Positions 17,746 through 25,546 of a DNA stretch of 64,000 nucleotides are shown here, piece by piece. The position numbers and the translations under genes are program-made. The stretch is from Pseudomonas sp. UYIF39 (lineage in GTDB: Bacteria > Pseudomonadota > Gammaproteobacteria > Pseudomonadales > Pseudomonadaceae), in NCBI RefSeq assembly GCF_029963765.1, contig NZ_JALBYU010000001.1, forward strand, positions 576,039 to 640,038. Reading direction: 5' to 3'. The notes below the pieces were generated by a model. It did no database searches, was not told where the DNA came from, and saw only the letters and a program-made list of their open reading frames with translations. Position 1 is the first letter of the stretch; each line of letters opens with the position of its first letter.

Positions 17746-18507
17746 TCAATTTCGCATGACGCGGCGGACAAAAAGCCTGACGTCATCAAAGGCAGGCACG
17801 ATTGCCAGCGTCACCAGAACCATCGCGAGCGGTACCGTTGAGATGTAACCGATGTGCTTGAACCCAAATGCACCCACCACGCCGCCGAAGAAGAAATTCA
17901 GCGCGAGCAGTATCAGGATTTTGAGCCGGTTCCGATTGGCGAGAACTTTTGGATGGGTCGATGTGCTAACGGCATTCCAATAAAACAGTTTTCCAAACTC
18001 GATACCGATATCCGTGATGATCCCGGTGATGTGAGTCGTTCGGATTTCGGCTTTGGAAATTTTGGTGATCACCGCGTTTTGCAGGCCCATGATGAAACAC
18101 AGCAGCATCACGGTGACGGACACGAACAAACCATCCACGGTGGAAAGCTGAGCGCCCATAAATCCAAAGCAGATGAGCAGAAAGGCTTCGAACAAGAGGG
18201 GCACTGCAAACTCACTGTGCATCCGTCTGCGTCGGGAGTAATTGACCATGACCGTAGAGCACGCAGCCCCAACCAGAAAAGACAACAATGCGCCGGCGCC
18301 ACTAAGCACCAGGTCGTAGTCTCCCAGCACACTGTTGTCTGCCATCGAAGAAACGATGCCTGTCATGTGTGAGGTGTACTGATGCACCGCCAGGAAACCG
18401 CCAGCGTTGATTGCTCCCGCGACGAAGGCCAAGGCAAACCCAAGATGTCGGTTTGCGGCTGCGGTACGTCTTCGCCCGGTGAGGCTCCTGACATATTTGA
18501 TCGGCAT
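17746..18507 (-). CDS. YoaK/DUF1275-family inner-membrane protein
   Basis: A 253-residue polytopic membrane protein with about six helices. The DUF1275 features are the first helix AFVAGAINAGGFLAV, the following YTSHMTGIVSSMAD and the later MGLQNAVITKISKAEIRTTHITGIITDIG, a pattern that repeats the HxTG motif. The family has been linked to transport or membrane stress but no substrate is established. It is transcribed like the malic enzyme upstream (170-bp gap) and might be partly co-transcribed. A weak operator-like sequence lies near 18552-18572. Confidence 0.85.
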   Translation of the reverse strand: MPIKYVRSLTGRRRTAAANRHLGFALAFVAGAINAGGFLAVHQYTSHMTGIVSSMADNSVLGDYDLVLSGAGALLSFLVGAACSTVMVNYSRRRRMHSEFAVPLLFEAFLLICFGFMGAQLSTVDGLFVSVTVMLLCFIMGLQNAVITKISKAEIRTTHITGIITDIGIEFGKLFYWNAVSTSTHPKVLANRNRLKILILLALNFFFGGVVGAFGFKHIGYISTVPLAMVLVTLAIVPAFDDVRLFVRRVMRN

Positions 18508-18676
18508 TTGTTCACCCTTGTCTCAAGGGTATGAGGAGCAAAAAAGCCAACCGATTATGCATATCTGATATCACCAGGTACTCGCGATTTAGACAGGGCT
18601 GCTCGTTGGGCGTTGAAGCCGTTGGTTGTTGTTTCTTCTGATCGGTGAACAGAGGATCGCCTGCTGGCGCAGCAGC

Positions 18677-19921
18677 TTAGAGCGGGTAATGCGTCGGGTA
18701 ATGCAGCTTCGCAACGCCGGTGTCGATAGCGGCCTTTGCCACTGCGCCGGCTATGGCTCCGAGCAGGCGAGCATCGAGCGCTTTGGGGAGGATGTAATCG
18801 CGCCCAAACTCGAGCTTATCGACGTTGAACGCTTGCAGCACTTCCACAGGCGTCGGCTCTTTGGCCAATTGGCGCAGTGCTTCCACCGCCGCAATTTTCA
18901 TCGCTTCGTTGATCCGGGTTGCGCGAACGTCCAGCGTCCCGCGGAAGATGAACGGAAAGCCCAAAACGTTATTGACCTGGTTCGGGTAATCAGAGCGACC
19001 GGTCGCCATGATCAGGTCATCGCGAGTGGCCATGGCGAGCTCGTAGCTGATTTCAGGGTCTGGGTTCGAGCAGGCAAACACGATCGGATTAGGTGCCATC
19101 GCTGCCAGTGCTTCTGCCGGAAGGAGATTGGCTCCAGACAGACCGACAAACACATCAGCGCCGTTCATGGCTTCCATCAGCGTACGAGGGCCACCGTCGT
19201 TAACGAACTGTGCTTTGTATTGATTGAGGTCTTCGCGTGCGGAGTGAATGACACCGGTACGATCAACCATGTACAGGTTGCTTTTTTGAGCGCCAAGACT
19301 AAGCAATAGGCGCATACAGGCAGTGGCGGCGGCACCGGCACCGAGGCAAACAATTCTCGCATTTTTCAGGGTTTTGCCCTGAATCTCCAAGGCATTGAGC
19401 ATGCCGGCGGCAGTGACGATGGCAGTGCCGTGTTGATCGTCATGGAAGACTGGGATGCTGCACTGTTCGATCAGTGCCTTTTCGATTTCAAAGCACTCAG
19501 GAGCCTTGATGTCTTCCAGGTTGATGCCACCAAAGGTGTCAGCAATGCGCACGACTGTATCGATAAAGGCCTGGGAACTCTCAGCATTGACTTCGATATC
19601 GATCGAGTCGATTCCGGCAAAACGCTTGAACAGCAATGCCTTGCCTTCCATGACCGGCTTGCTGGCCAAGGGGCCTAGATTGCCGAGGCCCAGAATGGCA
19701 GTGCCGTTGGTGATCACGGCCACCAGATTTCCTTTACCGGTGAAGCGGTAAACATTCTCTGGGTCCTTCGCAATTTCGCGTACGGGCTCGGCTACGCCTG
19801 GGCTGTAGGCCAGTGCGAGTTGGGCGGCTGTGTCGGCAGGCTTGGTCAGCGCAATGCTGATTTTTCCAGGGATTGGGAATTCGTGGTAATCCAGTGCGGC
19901 CTTCTTGAAGTCGGTAGTCAT
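18677..19921 (-). CDS. maeB: Malic enzyme, short form without phosphotransacetylase domain
   Basis: A 414-residue NAD(P)-malic enzyme: malate to pyruvate plus CO2. Visible motifs are AYSPGVAEPVREI (38-50), GKGNLVAVITNGTAILGLGN (62-81) with the substrate Arg/Lys region [18 protein letters not shown] (88-105), the metal site region INLEDIKAPECFEIE and PVFHDDQHGTAIV, then the Rossmann part CLGAGAAATACMRLL and the later ACSNPDPEIS. It lacks the long PTA domain of enterobacterial MaeB, as usual for the short bacterial form. It is probably an accessory copy. A decayed paralogue lies at 22.1-23.1 kb. Upstream there is a weak operator copy. Confidence 0.92.
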   Translation of the reverse strand: MTTDFKKAALDYHEFPIPGKISIALTKPADTAAQLALAYSPGVAEPVREIAKDPENVYRFTGKGNLVAVITNGTAILGLGNLGPLASKPVMEGKALLFKRFAGIDSIDIEVNAESSQAFIDTVVRIADTFGGINLEDIKAPECFEIEKALIEQCSIPVFHDDQHGTAIVTAAGMLNALEIQGKTLKNARIVCLGAGAAATACMRLLLSLGAQKSNLYMVDRTGVIHSAREDLNQYKAQFVNDGGPRTLMEAMNGADVFVGLSGANLLPAEALAAMAPNPIVFACSNPDPEISYELAMATRDDLIMATGRSDYPNQVNNVLGFPFIFRGTLDVRATRINEAMKIAAVEALRQLAKEPTPVEVLQAFNVDKLEFGRDYILPKALDARLLGAIAGAVAKAAIDTGVAKLHYPTHYPL

Positions 19922-19963
19922 GCGATCACCTAATTAGATAGTTATTACAATCGCATGTTAACA

Positions 19964-19978
19964 CTATTATAATGATAG
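19964..19978. promoter_or_regulatory. Island operator-like copy C (weak)
   Basis: CTATTATAATGATAG is an imperfect palindrome 43 bp before malic enzyme. The right half ATGATAG resembles the other copies but the spacing differs, so it may be a degenerate member. Confidence 0.3.
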
Positions 19979-20139
19979 GCAGCTAGGTTCTGACCCACAG
20001 ACCAGGATCAAATTGCCAGTTCAGCGCTGCTGATGAAGGGGTTTATCAGCCAGCGGACCCACTCTGTTGGCCCTAAGACTTCAGGGCGGGCCTGTATCTG
20101 TTGGTCAGTAGAGATCCTCCTATGCTTGAACCCGTCTTA

Positions 20140-20164
20140 GGCCACCTTGTGTGGCCATTTTTTG
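20140..20164 (+). terminator. Rho-independent terminator
   Basis: Arms GGCCAC and GTGGCC enclose CTTGT, followed by ATTTTTTG on the plus strand. No plus-strand gene immediately precedes it, so it may be a leftover of a lost gene. Confidence 0.6.
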
Positions 20165-20173
20165 CGCGCTCGA

Positions 20174-20203
20174 ATGACCTAAGCGCCAAGGCGCTTAGGT
20201 CAT
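20174..20203. repeat. Perfect 30-bp palindrome
   Basis: Arms ATGACCTAAGCGCC and GGCGCTTAGGTCAT are separated by only AA. It follows the minus-strand small cassette. Neither strand has a T-run after it, so it is not a standard terminator; a DNA-level site is possible. Confidence 0.6.
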
Positions 20204-20247
20204 GGGCGTGAACGATAAGCTCGGCTGAGCGCGGTGATCAGCATTGA

Positions 20248-20436
20248 TCAATGATCTTGGCTGTGAGAGACGTGGTGAGTTCGCGGGAAGGCATGGGGTG
20301 CGTCGATTCTTTCTTTGAGTGTGGCGGCATAGTCCGTTGCTCCCTGCTCAGTCCGAAATTGGATGCAGCGGCTACCGAAACAAACCGACCAAAGCGCTTC
20401 GCTTTGGCCGGACAGATACTCAACCTTTACTGACAT
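20248..20436 (-). CDS. Small cassette protein 2, copy 2
   Basis: Sixty-two residues from the ATG at 20436 (MSVKVEYLSGQSEALWSVCF), preceded by AAGGAGTTTGATC. It is clearly homologous to the protein at 15000-15194 over the first ~48 residues (VQFRxEQGAxDYAAxLKERI type core); the last 15 residues differ, suggesting a changed 3' end. Function unknown. It follows the 76-residue partner after 24 bp. Confidence 0.7.
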   Translation of the reverse strand: MSVKVEYLSGQSEALWSVCFGSRCIQFRTEQGATDYAATLKERIDAPHAFPRTHHVSHSQDH

Positions 20437-20460
20437 GATCAAACTCCTTGAGTGGAACAA

Positions 20461-20691
20461 TCAGAAATGAACTTCGGCGGACTTGATACCCAGCTCTCGA
20501 AGCTCGCGGATCAGTTCATCGAGGTGTCCAAATGACTCAATTTCCTCGTTGTCATTGACCAGAAAATAGCTTCTCCCAGCTTCCTTTTTGAAAAGAATGA
20601 TCCACTCGTGCGTATTGGCCGGGTTGGCTATCACATGCGTGTCGAAGTGCATGCCTTCACCGTGTTTGGTTTTGACGTCTTCGCGTTTCAT
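20461..20691 (-). CDS. Small cassette protein 1, copy 2
   Basis: Seventy-six residues (MKREDVKTKHGEGMHFDTHV) and about 80% identical to the protein at 14746-14976 with no gaps. Retained features are ANPANTHEWIILFKKEAGRS and the C-terminal HLDELIRELRELGIKSAEVHF-type helix/strand. The strong conservation of length and sequence between two copies argues for function. Operator D lies 89 bp upstream, shared with the divergent SulP remnant. Confidence 0.75.
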   Translation of the reverse strand: MKREDVKTKHGEGMHFDTHVIANPANTHEWIILFKKEAGRSYFLVNDNEEIESFGHLDELIRELRELGIKSAEVHF

Positions 20692-20779
20692 TCGGGGTCT
20701 CCGGGCATATGTTTATGCGCTCTCGACACCGTATCTACAGTGTCGCTGGTGTCGTACGAGGCGAGGCCAATTGCTTGCC

Positions 20780-20800
20780 TATTATCACTACGTGTAAATA
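20780..20800. promoter_or_regulatory. Island operator copy D
   Basis: Arms TATTATCAC and GTGTAAATA around TAC (7 of 9 pair; one further C-G pair on the outside). It sits in the divergent region between the small cassette (minus) and the SulP gene remnant (plus, start 32 bp away), so it could control both. Confidence 0.5.
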
Positions 20801-20831
20801 GTATGCACATGGCACCATAGCGAGGCTAGTC

Positions 20832-21754
20832 ATGATTGCCATACGAGAAGATTGGAAAGCGGGCTTGTTAGGGCGCGAGCATTGGCTTCGAAATATCGTC
20901 TCGGGGGTCATCGTCGGCGTCTTGGCGCCACCCTTGGCCATGGCATTTGCCATCGCCTCGGGCGTCAAGCCGGAGCAAGGGATCTACACGGCAATTGTTG
21001 GTGGCTTATTGGTTTCGCTTTTCGGCGGAAGTCGACTACAGATCGCCGGCCCTATCGGCGCGTTCATCGTCATTCTGGCCAGCGTAACGGCCAAGTACGG
21101 CGTTGATGCTTTGCAGATCGCGAAAATGATCGCGGGCGCAATATTATTACTGTTCGGCATCACCGCGCTTGGTGCTCTCATCAAGTTCATTCCCGATCCT
21201 GTGATCGTGGGGTTCACCGCCTGCATCGGGGTACCCAAAATGGGTCTTCCTGAAATAACGCTGCCACAGATCATTGAATTGATTGGTCCTGCGATCGCGA
21301 TGCTGGGGGCGATCGAGTCGCTGTTGTCGCCGACGGGATGGCCGACACCAAGCATGATTCCAATCAGGAGTTAATCGGACAAGGCATTGCCAATCAGCCC
21401 ATTGCGGGTTTTGCGCAGGCCGGCACGTTAATTTTATTGATCTTCTTGGCACCTCTGGCTTCGGATATGCCGCTGTGCGCGTTGGCTGCGATCTTATTCG
21501 TGGTCGCTTACAACATGAGCGAACTGAAACACTTCAAACGCATGGTCAAACGAGTCTATATACGGACGCTGCGCGAAGTTATTGAGCAGTTGCGCAAACG
21601 CAGCATCGTCGTGAACTTGTGCGAAGCCAACGAAAAAGTCCTTTGCAAGCTCAACAGGGCAGGGATTCGTCAGGCGCTCGGCTTACAGCACTATCATGCT
21701 GACTTCAGTGACGCACTGGTCAGTAACGACGAGATCGACAAGACCCAGGGCTAG
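20832..21754 (+). pseudogene. SulP-family anion permease, frameshifted and internally deleted
   Basis: The first frame (20832-21374) begins like a normal SulP transporter: DWKAGLLGREHWLRNIVSGV, AMAFAIASGVKPEQGIYTAI, GSRLQIAGPIGAFIVILA. After LGAIESLLS the frame is lost, and MADTKHDSNQELIGQGIAN continues in the next frame from 21338. Several helices between GFTACIGV and LGAIES, and again before LAPLASDMPL, are missing. The 3' end keeps part of a STAS domain (LREVIEQLRKRSIVVNL). A full SulP has about 500-570 residues, so this cannot form a working carrier. Confidence 0.85.
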
Positions 21755-21823
21755 AAATGAGGTGCAAGAGAGTAGAAGGAGCGATGAGCAGGTATTCGTC
21801 GTACCCGCTCATGCGCAGATGAA

Positions 21824-22009
21824 TCACTTACCATTGGCCGCAGTTTTGCTTTTGGTGGCGTAGGACACGCCATGCGTCTCCAGATAGTCCCGAATAAGCT
21901 GACGAACGACCTGAGAGGGCGTCAGATCCTGAGACGCGCACAGCTCCTCAAGCGCTTTTTTCTTGACGGGATCAATGAGCACAGTTAATCGTGCAGTCTT
22001 ATTTTCCAT
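21824..22009 (-). CDS. Ribbon-helix-helix (CopG/Arc type) DNA-binding protein
   Basis: Sixty-one residues: a beta strand TARLTVLID (5-13), helix VKKKALEELCASQ, the turn DLTPSQ and helix VVRQLIRDYLETHG, the classic ribbon-helix-helix layout. Such proteins act as dimers on short palindromes and often regulate nearby genes or serve as antitoxins. No toxin gene is adjacent. It is therefore a candidate for the protein that reads the island operator, though its own upstream region lacks a clear copy. A decayed paralogue lies at 17.4 kb. Confidence 0.75.
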   Translation of the reverse strand: MENKTARLTVLIDPVKKKALEELCASQDLTPSQVVRQLIRDYLETHGVSYATKSKTAANGK

Positions 22010-22149
22010 GGAATTACCTGTACCCTAAAACGGTCAATGTTAATCAAATTGTAATGGTCGGAGTTTTATTTGTCACCGGTTAGGTTCGTTACAGTTAACT
22101 GGATTGACCGTGATCAAAAAATGGCGACGGCACGTCTACCAGAAACGGG

Positions 22150-23079
22150 TATAAGTAGGGATAAATGGACGGGGAGTGGGCAGGGAAACTGGTTCTGGCC
22201 TCGCCCGAATCAATCTTCATGGTCTCATTTATCCGTCGGGCTCTGACGTCCACGGCCCCTCGGAAGACGAAGGACGATGCCAGACAGCTGGCTAATTCAT
22301 TTGAATGTTCGAAACTGTCAGTGACGAGAATCAAGTCCGCCCGAATTTCACGAGCCTGCCAAGGCAAAATCGCCCGATAGGGGCCGGCGTAGGCAAACAC
22401 GATGGGGTTGCTTGCCATAGGCAGAATCGCTTCCGGGATTAACCAGTTCGGGTCTGCAATCCCTTCATGGCTGCAGGCGAGTGCTGCGTGGGTCCATATT
22501 GAACCGACTGCCCCAGCTGCGCGATCGTGTGAACACACTCGTGGTTATGACAATACGAGATAAGTGCGCACCCAAGTTCAGTAGCCTCACACACTCGGCC
22601 GCTGCACGCCCGTGCAGTCCATAAACGATTCTGACGCCTTTAAGTCTTTTCCCATGAGCTCTAAGTGCAGTCAACAGACTGGCCACCACCACAATTGCAA
22701 TCCCGCGTGCTTCGTCTGAGATCATCGGGATGTCGCATTGAGCGATCAGCGCTTATTCGATCTCCAAGCTCTTAGACTCGGCCATACCCTCCATATGGAT
22801 GCCGCCGAAGGTATCGGCAATGCGAGTGACCGTATCGATGAATGCGGCCGATTCGCTGGTGTTGACCTGAATATCTCTCGCGTTGATCTTGGCCAGTCGC
22901 CTAAACAGAAGTGCTTTTCCCTCCATCACCGGCTTGCTGGCAAGAGATCCCGGTTGCCCAGATACAGAATCGACGAACCGTCGGAAATGATCGCGACGAG
23001 GTTGCCCTTACCTGTAAAGCGGTAGACGTCTTCTGGATTTTTGGCTATCGCCAAGCAGGGCTGCGCGACCCCTGGGCTA
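22150..23079 (-). pseudogene. Malic enzyme remnant (second copy)
   Basis: The minus strand reads HSPGVAQP, then [51 protein letters not shown], all matching the intact malic enzyme at 18677-19921. An in-frame stop and further frameshifts follow (ALIAQCDIPMIS, LKGVRIVYGLHGRAAAECVR), and the end keeps SNELASCLASSFVFRGAVDVRARRINETMKI. The N-terminal ~38 codons are missing, cut exactly next to operator copy E. No product is expected. Confidence 0.88.
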
Positions 23080-23087
23080 TGTATTTT

Positions 23088-23108
23088 TATTATCATTCTA
23101 TGATAATG
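23088..23108. promoter_or_regulatory. Island operator copy E
   Basis: Arms TATTATCAT and ATGATAATG around TCT; the inner 8 bp of each arm pair perfectly. It is 81 bp before the TRIC-family gene and abuts the truncated malic enzyme remnant. This is the best copy of the motif. Confidence 0.65.
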
Positions 23109-23188
23109 TAATTAGACCCTGATGCGTGTCTTTGAGGGTGCCTCATTTCAAGAACTTCTCCCATTTGCAGTACAGGCTGGTTCCGTAG

Positions 23189-23821
23189 ATGAAGGCTTAC
23201 CACGCTGGTTGGGTGATCTATTACTGTGAGTTGTCAGGCGTTGCAGCCTTCGCAGTGACAGGCACCCTGATGGCAGGGCGAAAATCGTTGGACTGGTTCG
23301 GAGTAATTACGATCAGTTTAGTCACCGCTTTAGGCGGCGGTGCCTTGCGTGACGTACTGATGGCACATTATCCGATCGAGTGGGTTTCCAATGAGAATGG
23401 CTTTTTGGTAGGGGTTAGTGCTTCGCTAGGAACCATGATTTGGGCGAGGACCTTGAAAGCCTTTAACGATAGGGTGTTGTTGGTAGCCGATGCATTTGGA
23501 TTGGCTGTATTTACGGTCAGAGGGACAGATATGGCTCTTCAGCAAAACCTCCCTCCCAGCATCGCAGTGATCATGGGCGTAGCTACAGCGGTCGCAGGGG
23601 GTGTGATGCGAGATGTGTTGTGTAACGAAATACCGTTGGTGTTTAAACGTGAGGTTTATGCATCCATCAGTATTTTGGGGGCCGTCGCCTACATCACGCT
23701 GCTGGATTTGCAGATGTCACTTGAAGTAGCGTCTGCAATCGCCATTACGTTCGTTTTTGTCAGCCGTATTGCCGCCATTCGTTGGAAATGGAAGCTACCC
23801 AGATTCCATGTAGTCGATTGA
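23189..23821 (+). CDS. TRIC-family (UPF0126/YicG) membrane channel
   Basis: A 210-residue inner-membrane protein with about seven helices made of an internal repeat. Each repeat carries a Gly-rich helix followed by an Arg-Asp: TALGGGALRDVLM near residue 50 and AVAGGVMRDVLCNEIP near 133. Prokaryotic TRIC proteins form trimeric monovalent-cation channels. The gene is monocistronic, with operator E before it and a strong terminator after it. A chromosomal housekeeping copy is likely elsewhere. Confidence 0.88.
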   Translation: MKAYHAGWVIYYCELSGVAAFAVTGTLMAGRKSLDWFGVITISLVTALGGGALRDVLMAHYPIEWVSNENGFLVGVSASLGTMIWARTLKAFNDRVLLVADAFGLAVFTVRGTDMALQQNLPPSIAVIMGVATAVAGGVMRDVLCNEIPLVFKREVYASISILGAVAYITLLDLQMSLEVASAIAITFVFVSRIAAIRWKWKLPRFHVVD

Positions 23822-23901
23822 TCTTGTTGCTTAGCCGACAAAGCTACGTCCTATAAAAGAACATGAGTGATGCTAAGTCATCTCTGCCCCCCCATCCTTG
23901 A

Positions 23902-23924
23902 GGCTGCTCCTGCAGCCTTTTTTT
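23902..23924 (+). terminator. Rho-independent terminator after the TRIC gene
   Basis: Arms GGCTGC and GCAGCC enclose TCCT and are followed by TTTTTTT. Confidence 0.85.
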
Positions 23925-24439
23925 CCTTCGCCATTAGATGATTTCGCGTCAAGGGAAGGGCTAAAAAGCTGCCTTGCACGTTTACTCGACATTATTAGGT
24001 AGGCCCCAAGGTCACCAGGTTCGAACCCGAGTGCGCACGCCGTCATATACAAACACCACGCGCGTCAGGCGGTCACATGGTCTTTGTTCGCCTCCAGCCG
24101 CTCAACCCAACGCTTGAGCCTCAACGCGTAATGGTGGCGTAGGGCTTGTATCCAAGAATCAGTTGCCAAAAAACCAAGGAATTAGTTCGGAGCGCTTGAG
24201 CATTCGCAAACAACTGCCGGCAAAGTTCCATGCAGACACATGATTGAACATATGGGCGATGACCGATGTTCATAAGCGGCTGTAACCCTGGATTTTGAGA
24301 CCCGTTAGCCAGAAATCAGGTTAGAGTGCTCATCAATGTCTGTTCATAAGGGCCCTCCATTCGATTCGCGTAGTCGCGCCAAGCGGTTCCAGCGAATGAA
24401 CCGGGCAAAAAAAACCGTATATCAATCGTTATGTGAAGA
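23925..24439. other. Intergenic stretch without recognisable genes
   Basis: About 500 bp. A GGTTCGAACC near 24020 recalls a tRNA T-loop but the stems do not pair. The last 60 bp should hold the promoter of the next gene; no island operator is seen there. Confidence 0.5.
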
Positions 24440-25114
24440 ATGAATCGTCCGCTGTTTGTTTCTCTAGATGGGCCCAAGGGAACCGGCAAAACCACACTGT
24501 TGGAGGCCGTTACGAAAGTATTGAGGGCAGACAACAAAAAGGTGATCCGACTGTGCGAGAAAAAAAGCGATCCCTATAGGGGTGAAACAATGGCCCTCGT
24601 TAACAAGCTCGTCAGAAATCCCAACCGGGATTTGGAGTTGGGGGTTTGTGAGCGCTTTGCTGATAGCCGTACCTGGATTTCCCAGCACGTGCTGGCTAAA
24701 CAGCCACCAGGCAGCATCATCTTGATCGATCGCTGGTACCCATCTGATGCCGCGTTTCGCCTGCTAATCCCGTTTGCAGAGATTCTACAGTTAAACATTG
24801 ATCGAAATGTGCGAGTGCCAGACCTGCATATCGGGGTTGTCACCGCCCCTGATATTTCATGGGCGAGGGCAGCGGCACGACGGCGCGGGCTGAGCAGTAC
24901 TGTGATCCATAAGCTGGAAGAACATGTCGCTTGTACCATGGCGTTCGAGCGAGCGATTGCAGATCACGGCTGGGTTTTATGCCGTAATGAAGGAACGATC
25001 GAAGACGCAACGATGCAGGTGATTTCGGAGATCTATAGAGTCCTTCGATGCCCTGCAGGCGAAGTTCGCTGCGCCGGCCTTAATGCGGTTGAGATAGCCG
25101 TAGATATAAGGTGA
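24440..25114 (+). CDS. Thymidylate-kinase-like P-loop protein
   Basis: A 224-residue nucleotide kinase-like protein. The Walker A motif GPKGTGKTT is at residues 11-19, DRWYPSDAAF (about 98-107) matches the DR-x substrate motif of dTMP kinases, and an Arg-rich lid AAARRRGLS lies near 148. Sequence is well diverged from housekeeping Tmk, which should be encoded elsewhere, so the true substrate is uncertain. It stands alone at the edge of the accessory region, next to a solo IS end. A role in nucleotide metabolism or defence cannot be told from sequence. Confidence 0.75.
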   Translation: MNRPLFVSLDGPKGTGKTTLLEAVTKVLRADNKKVIRLCEKKSDPYRGETMALVNKLVRNPNRDLELGVCERFADSRTWISQHVLAKQPPGSIILIDRWYPSDAAFRLLIPFAEILQLNIDRNVRVPDLHIGVVTAPDISWARAAARRRGLSSTVIHKLEEHVACTMAFERAIADHGWVLCRNEGTIEDATMQVISEIYRVLRCPAGEVRCAGLNAVEIAVDIR

Positions 25115-25173
25115 TTTGTCACCGCTGCGGTAGCCGGCTGACGCTTTGACTGGGGGGCCTGTCGCCTAAATGG

Positions 25174-25199
25174 GTGTCCGGTTTCATTAGACCACTACA
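25174..25199 (-). mobile_element. Solo IS-like end
   Basis: Read on the minus strand it begins TGTAGTGGTC and ends CCGGACAC; 22 of 26 positions match the sequence at 63946-63971. No transposase remains beside it. It marks the boundary between the island and the histidine cluster. Confidence 0.45.
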
Positions 25200-25386
25200 G
25201 TTGATCCGTTCACTCGCTATCAACAGGGCAGTCGCCTGCCAGTGAATGGGCGCACAGGGACAGATGACTGTCAGGCTATGCTCGTGTCGCAAACGCTTCA
25301 ACCAGCAGTATTCCCGGCACCATCCAGCCTTCCTCATGCTTCCTGAAGCAGTCGGCCAGATAAATGGCTGATTGATTGCCTATGCC

Positions 25387-25396
25387 TGTCTGTACA
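25387..25396. promoter_or_regulatory. Possible HutC half-conserved operator before the ABC importer
   Basis: TGTCTGTACA matches 8 of 10 positions of TGTATATACA, 151 bp before the substrate-binding protein gene. Confidence 0.35.
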
Positions 25397-25546
25397 AGTA
25401 TGTATTTGCGCGTTAGAGTCGACCACGCGTCTCGACACGCTTATCCGCGAATTGGGGTCTGTGTGTGTTCTTTTTAACGACACACGTGCTCCATAACTGT
25501 ACTCGTGCGCCACAAGCGCTTCTGTTGGTTCTTAGGAATAAAAACA

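Noticed and set aside
14614..23108. Fur box reading of the TTATCAT/ATGATAA palindromes
   Set aside because: In Fur sites GATAAT units point inward and are contiguous; here they point outward with a fixed short spacer.
24001..24045. tRNA-like GGTTCGAACC suggesting an attachment site
   Set aside because: The T-stem does not pair and no acceptor stem or anticodon arm is present upstream, so neither a tRNA nor a clear att fragment is supported.
25119..25546. Small frames between the kinase-like gene and the binding protein
   Set aside because: All are short, overlap the IS end and have no protein-like composition; the region is promoter and debris.
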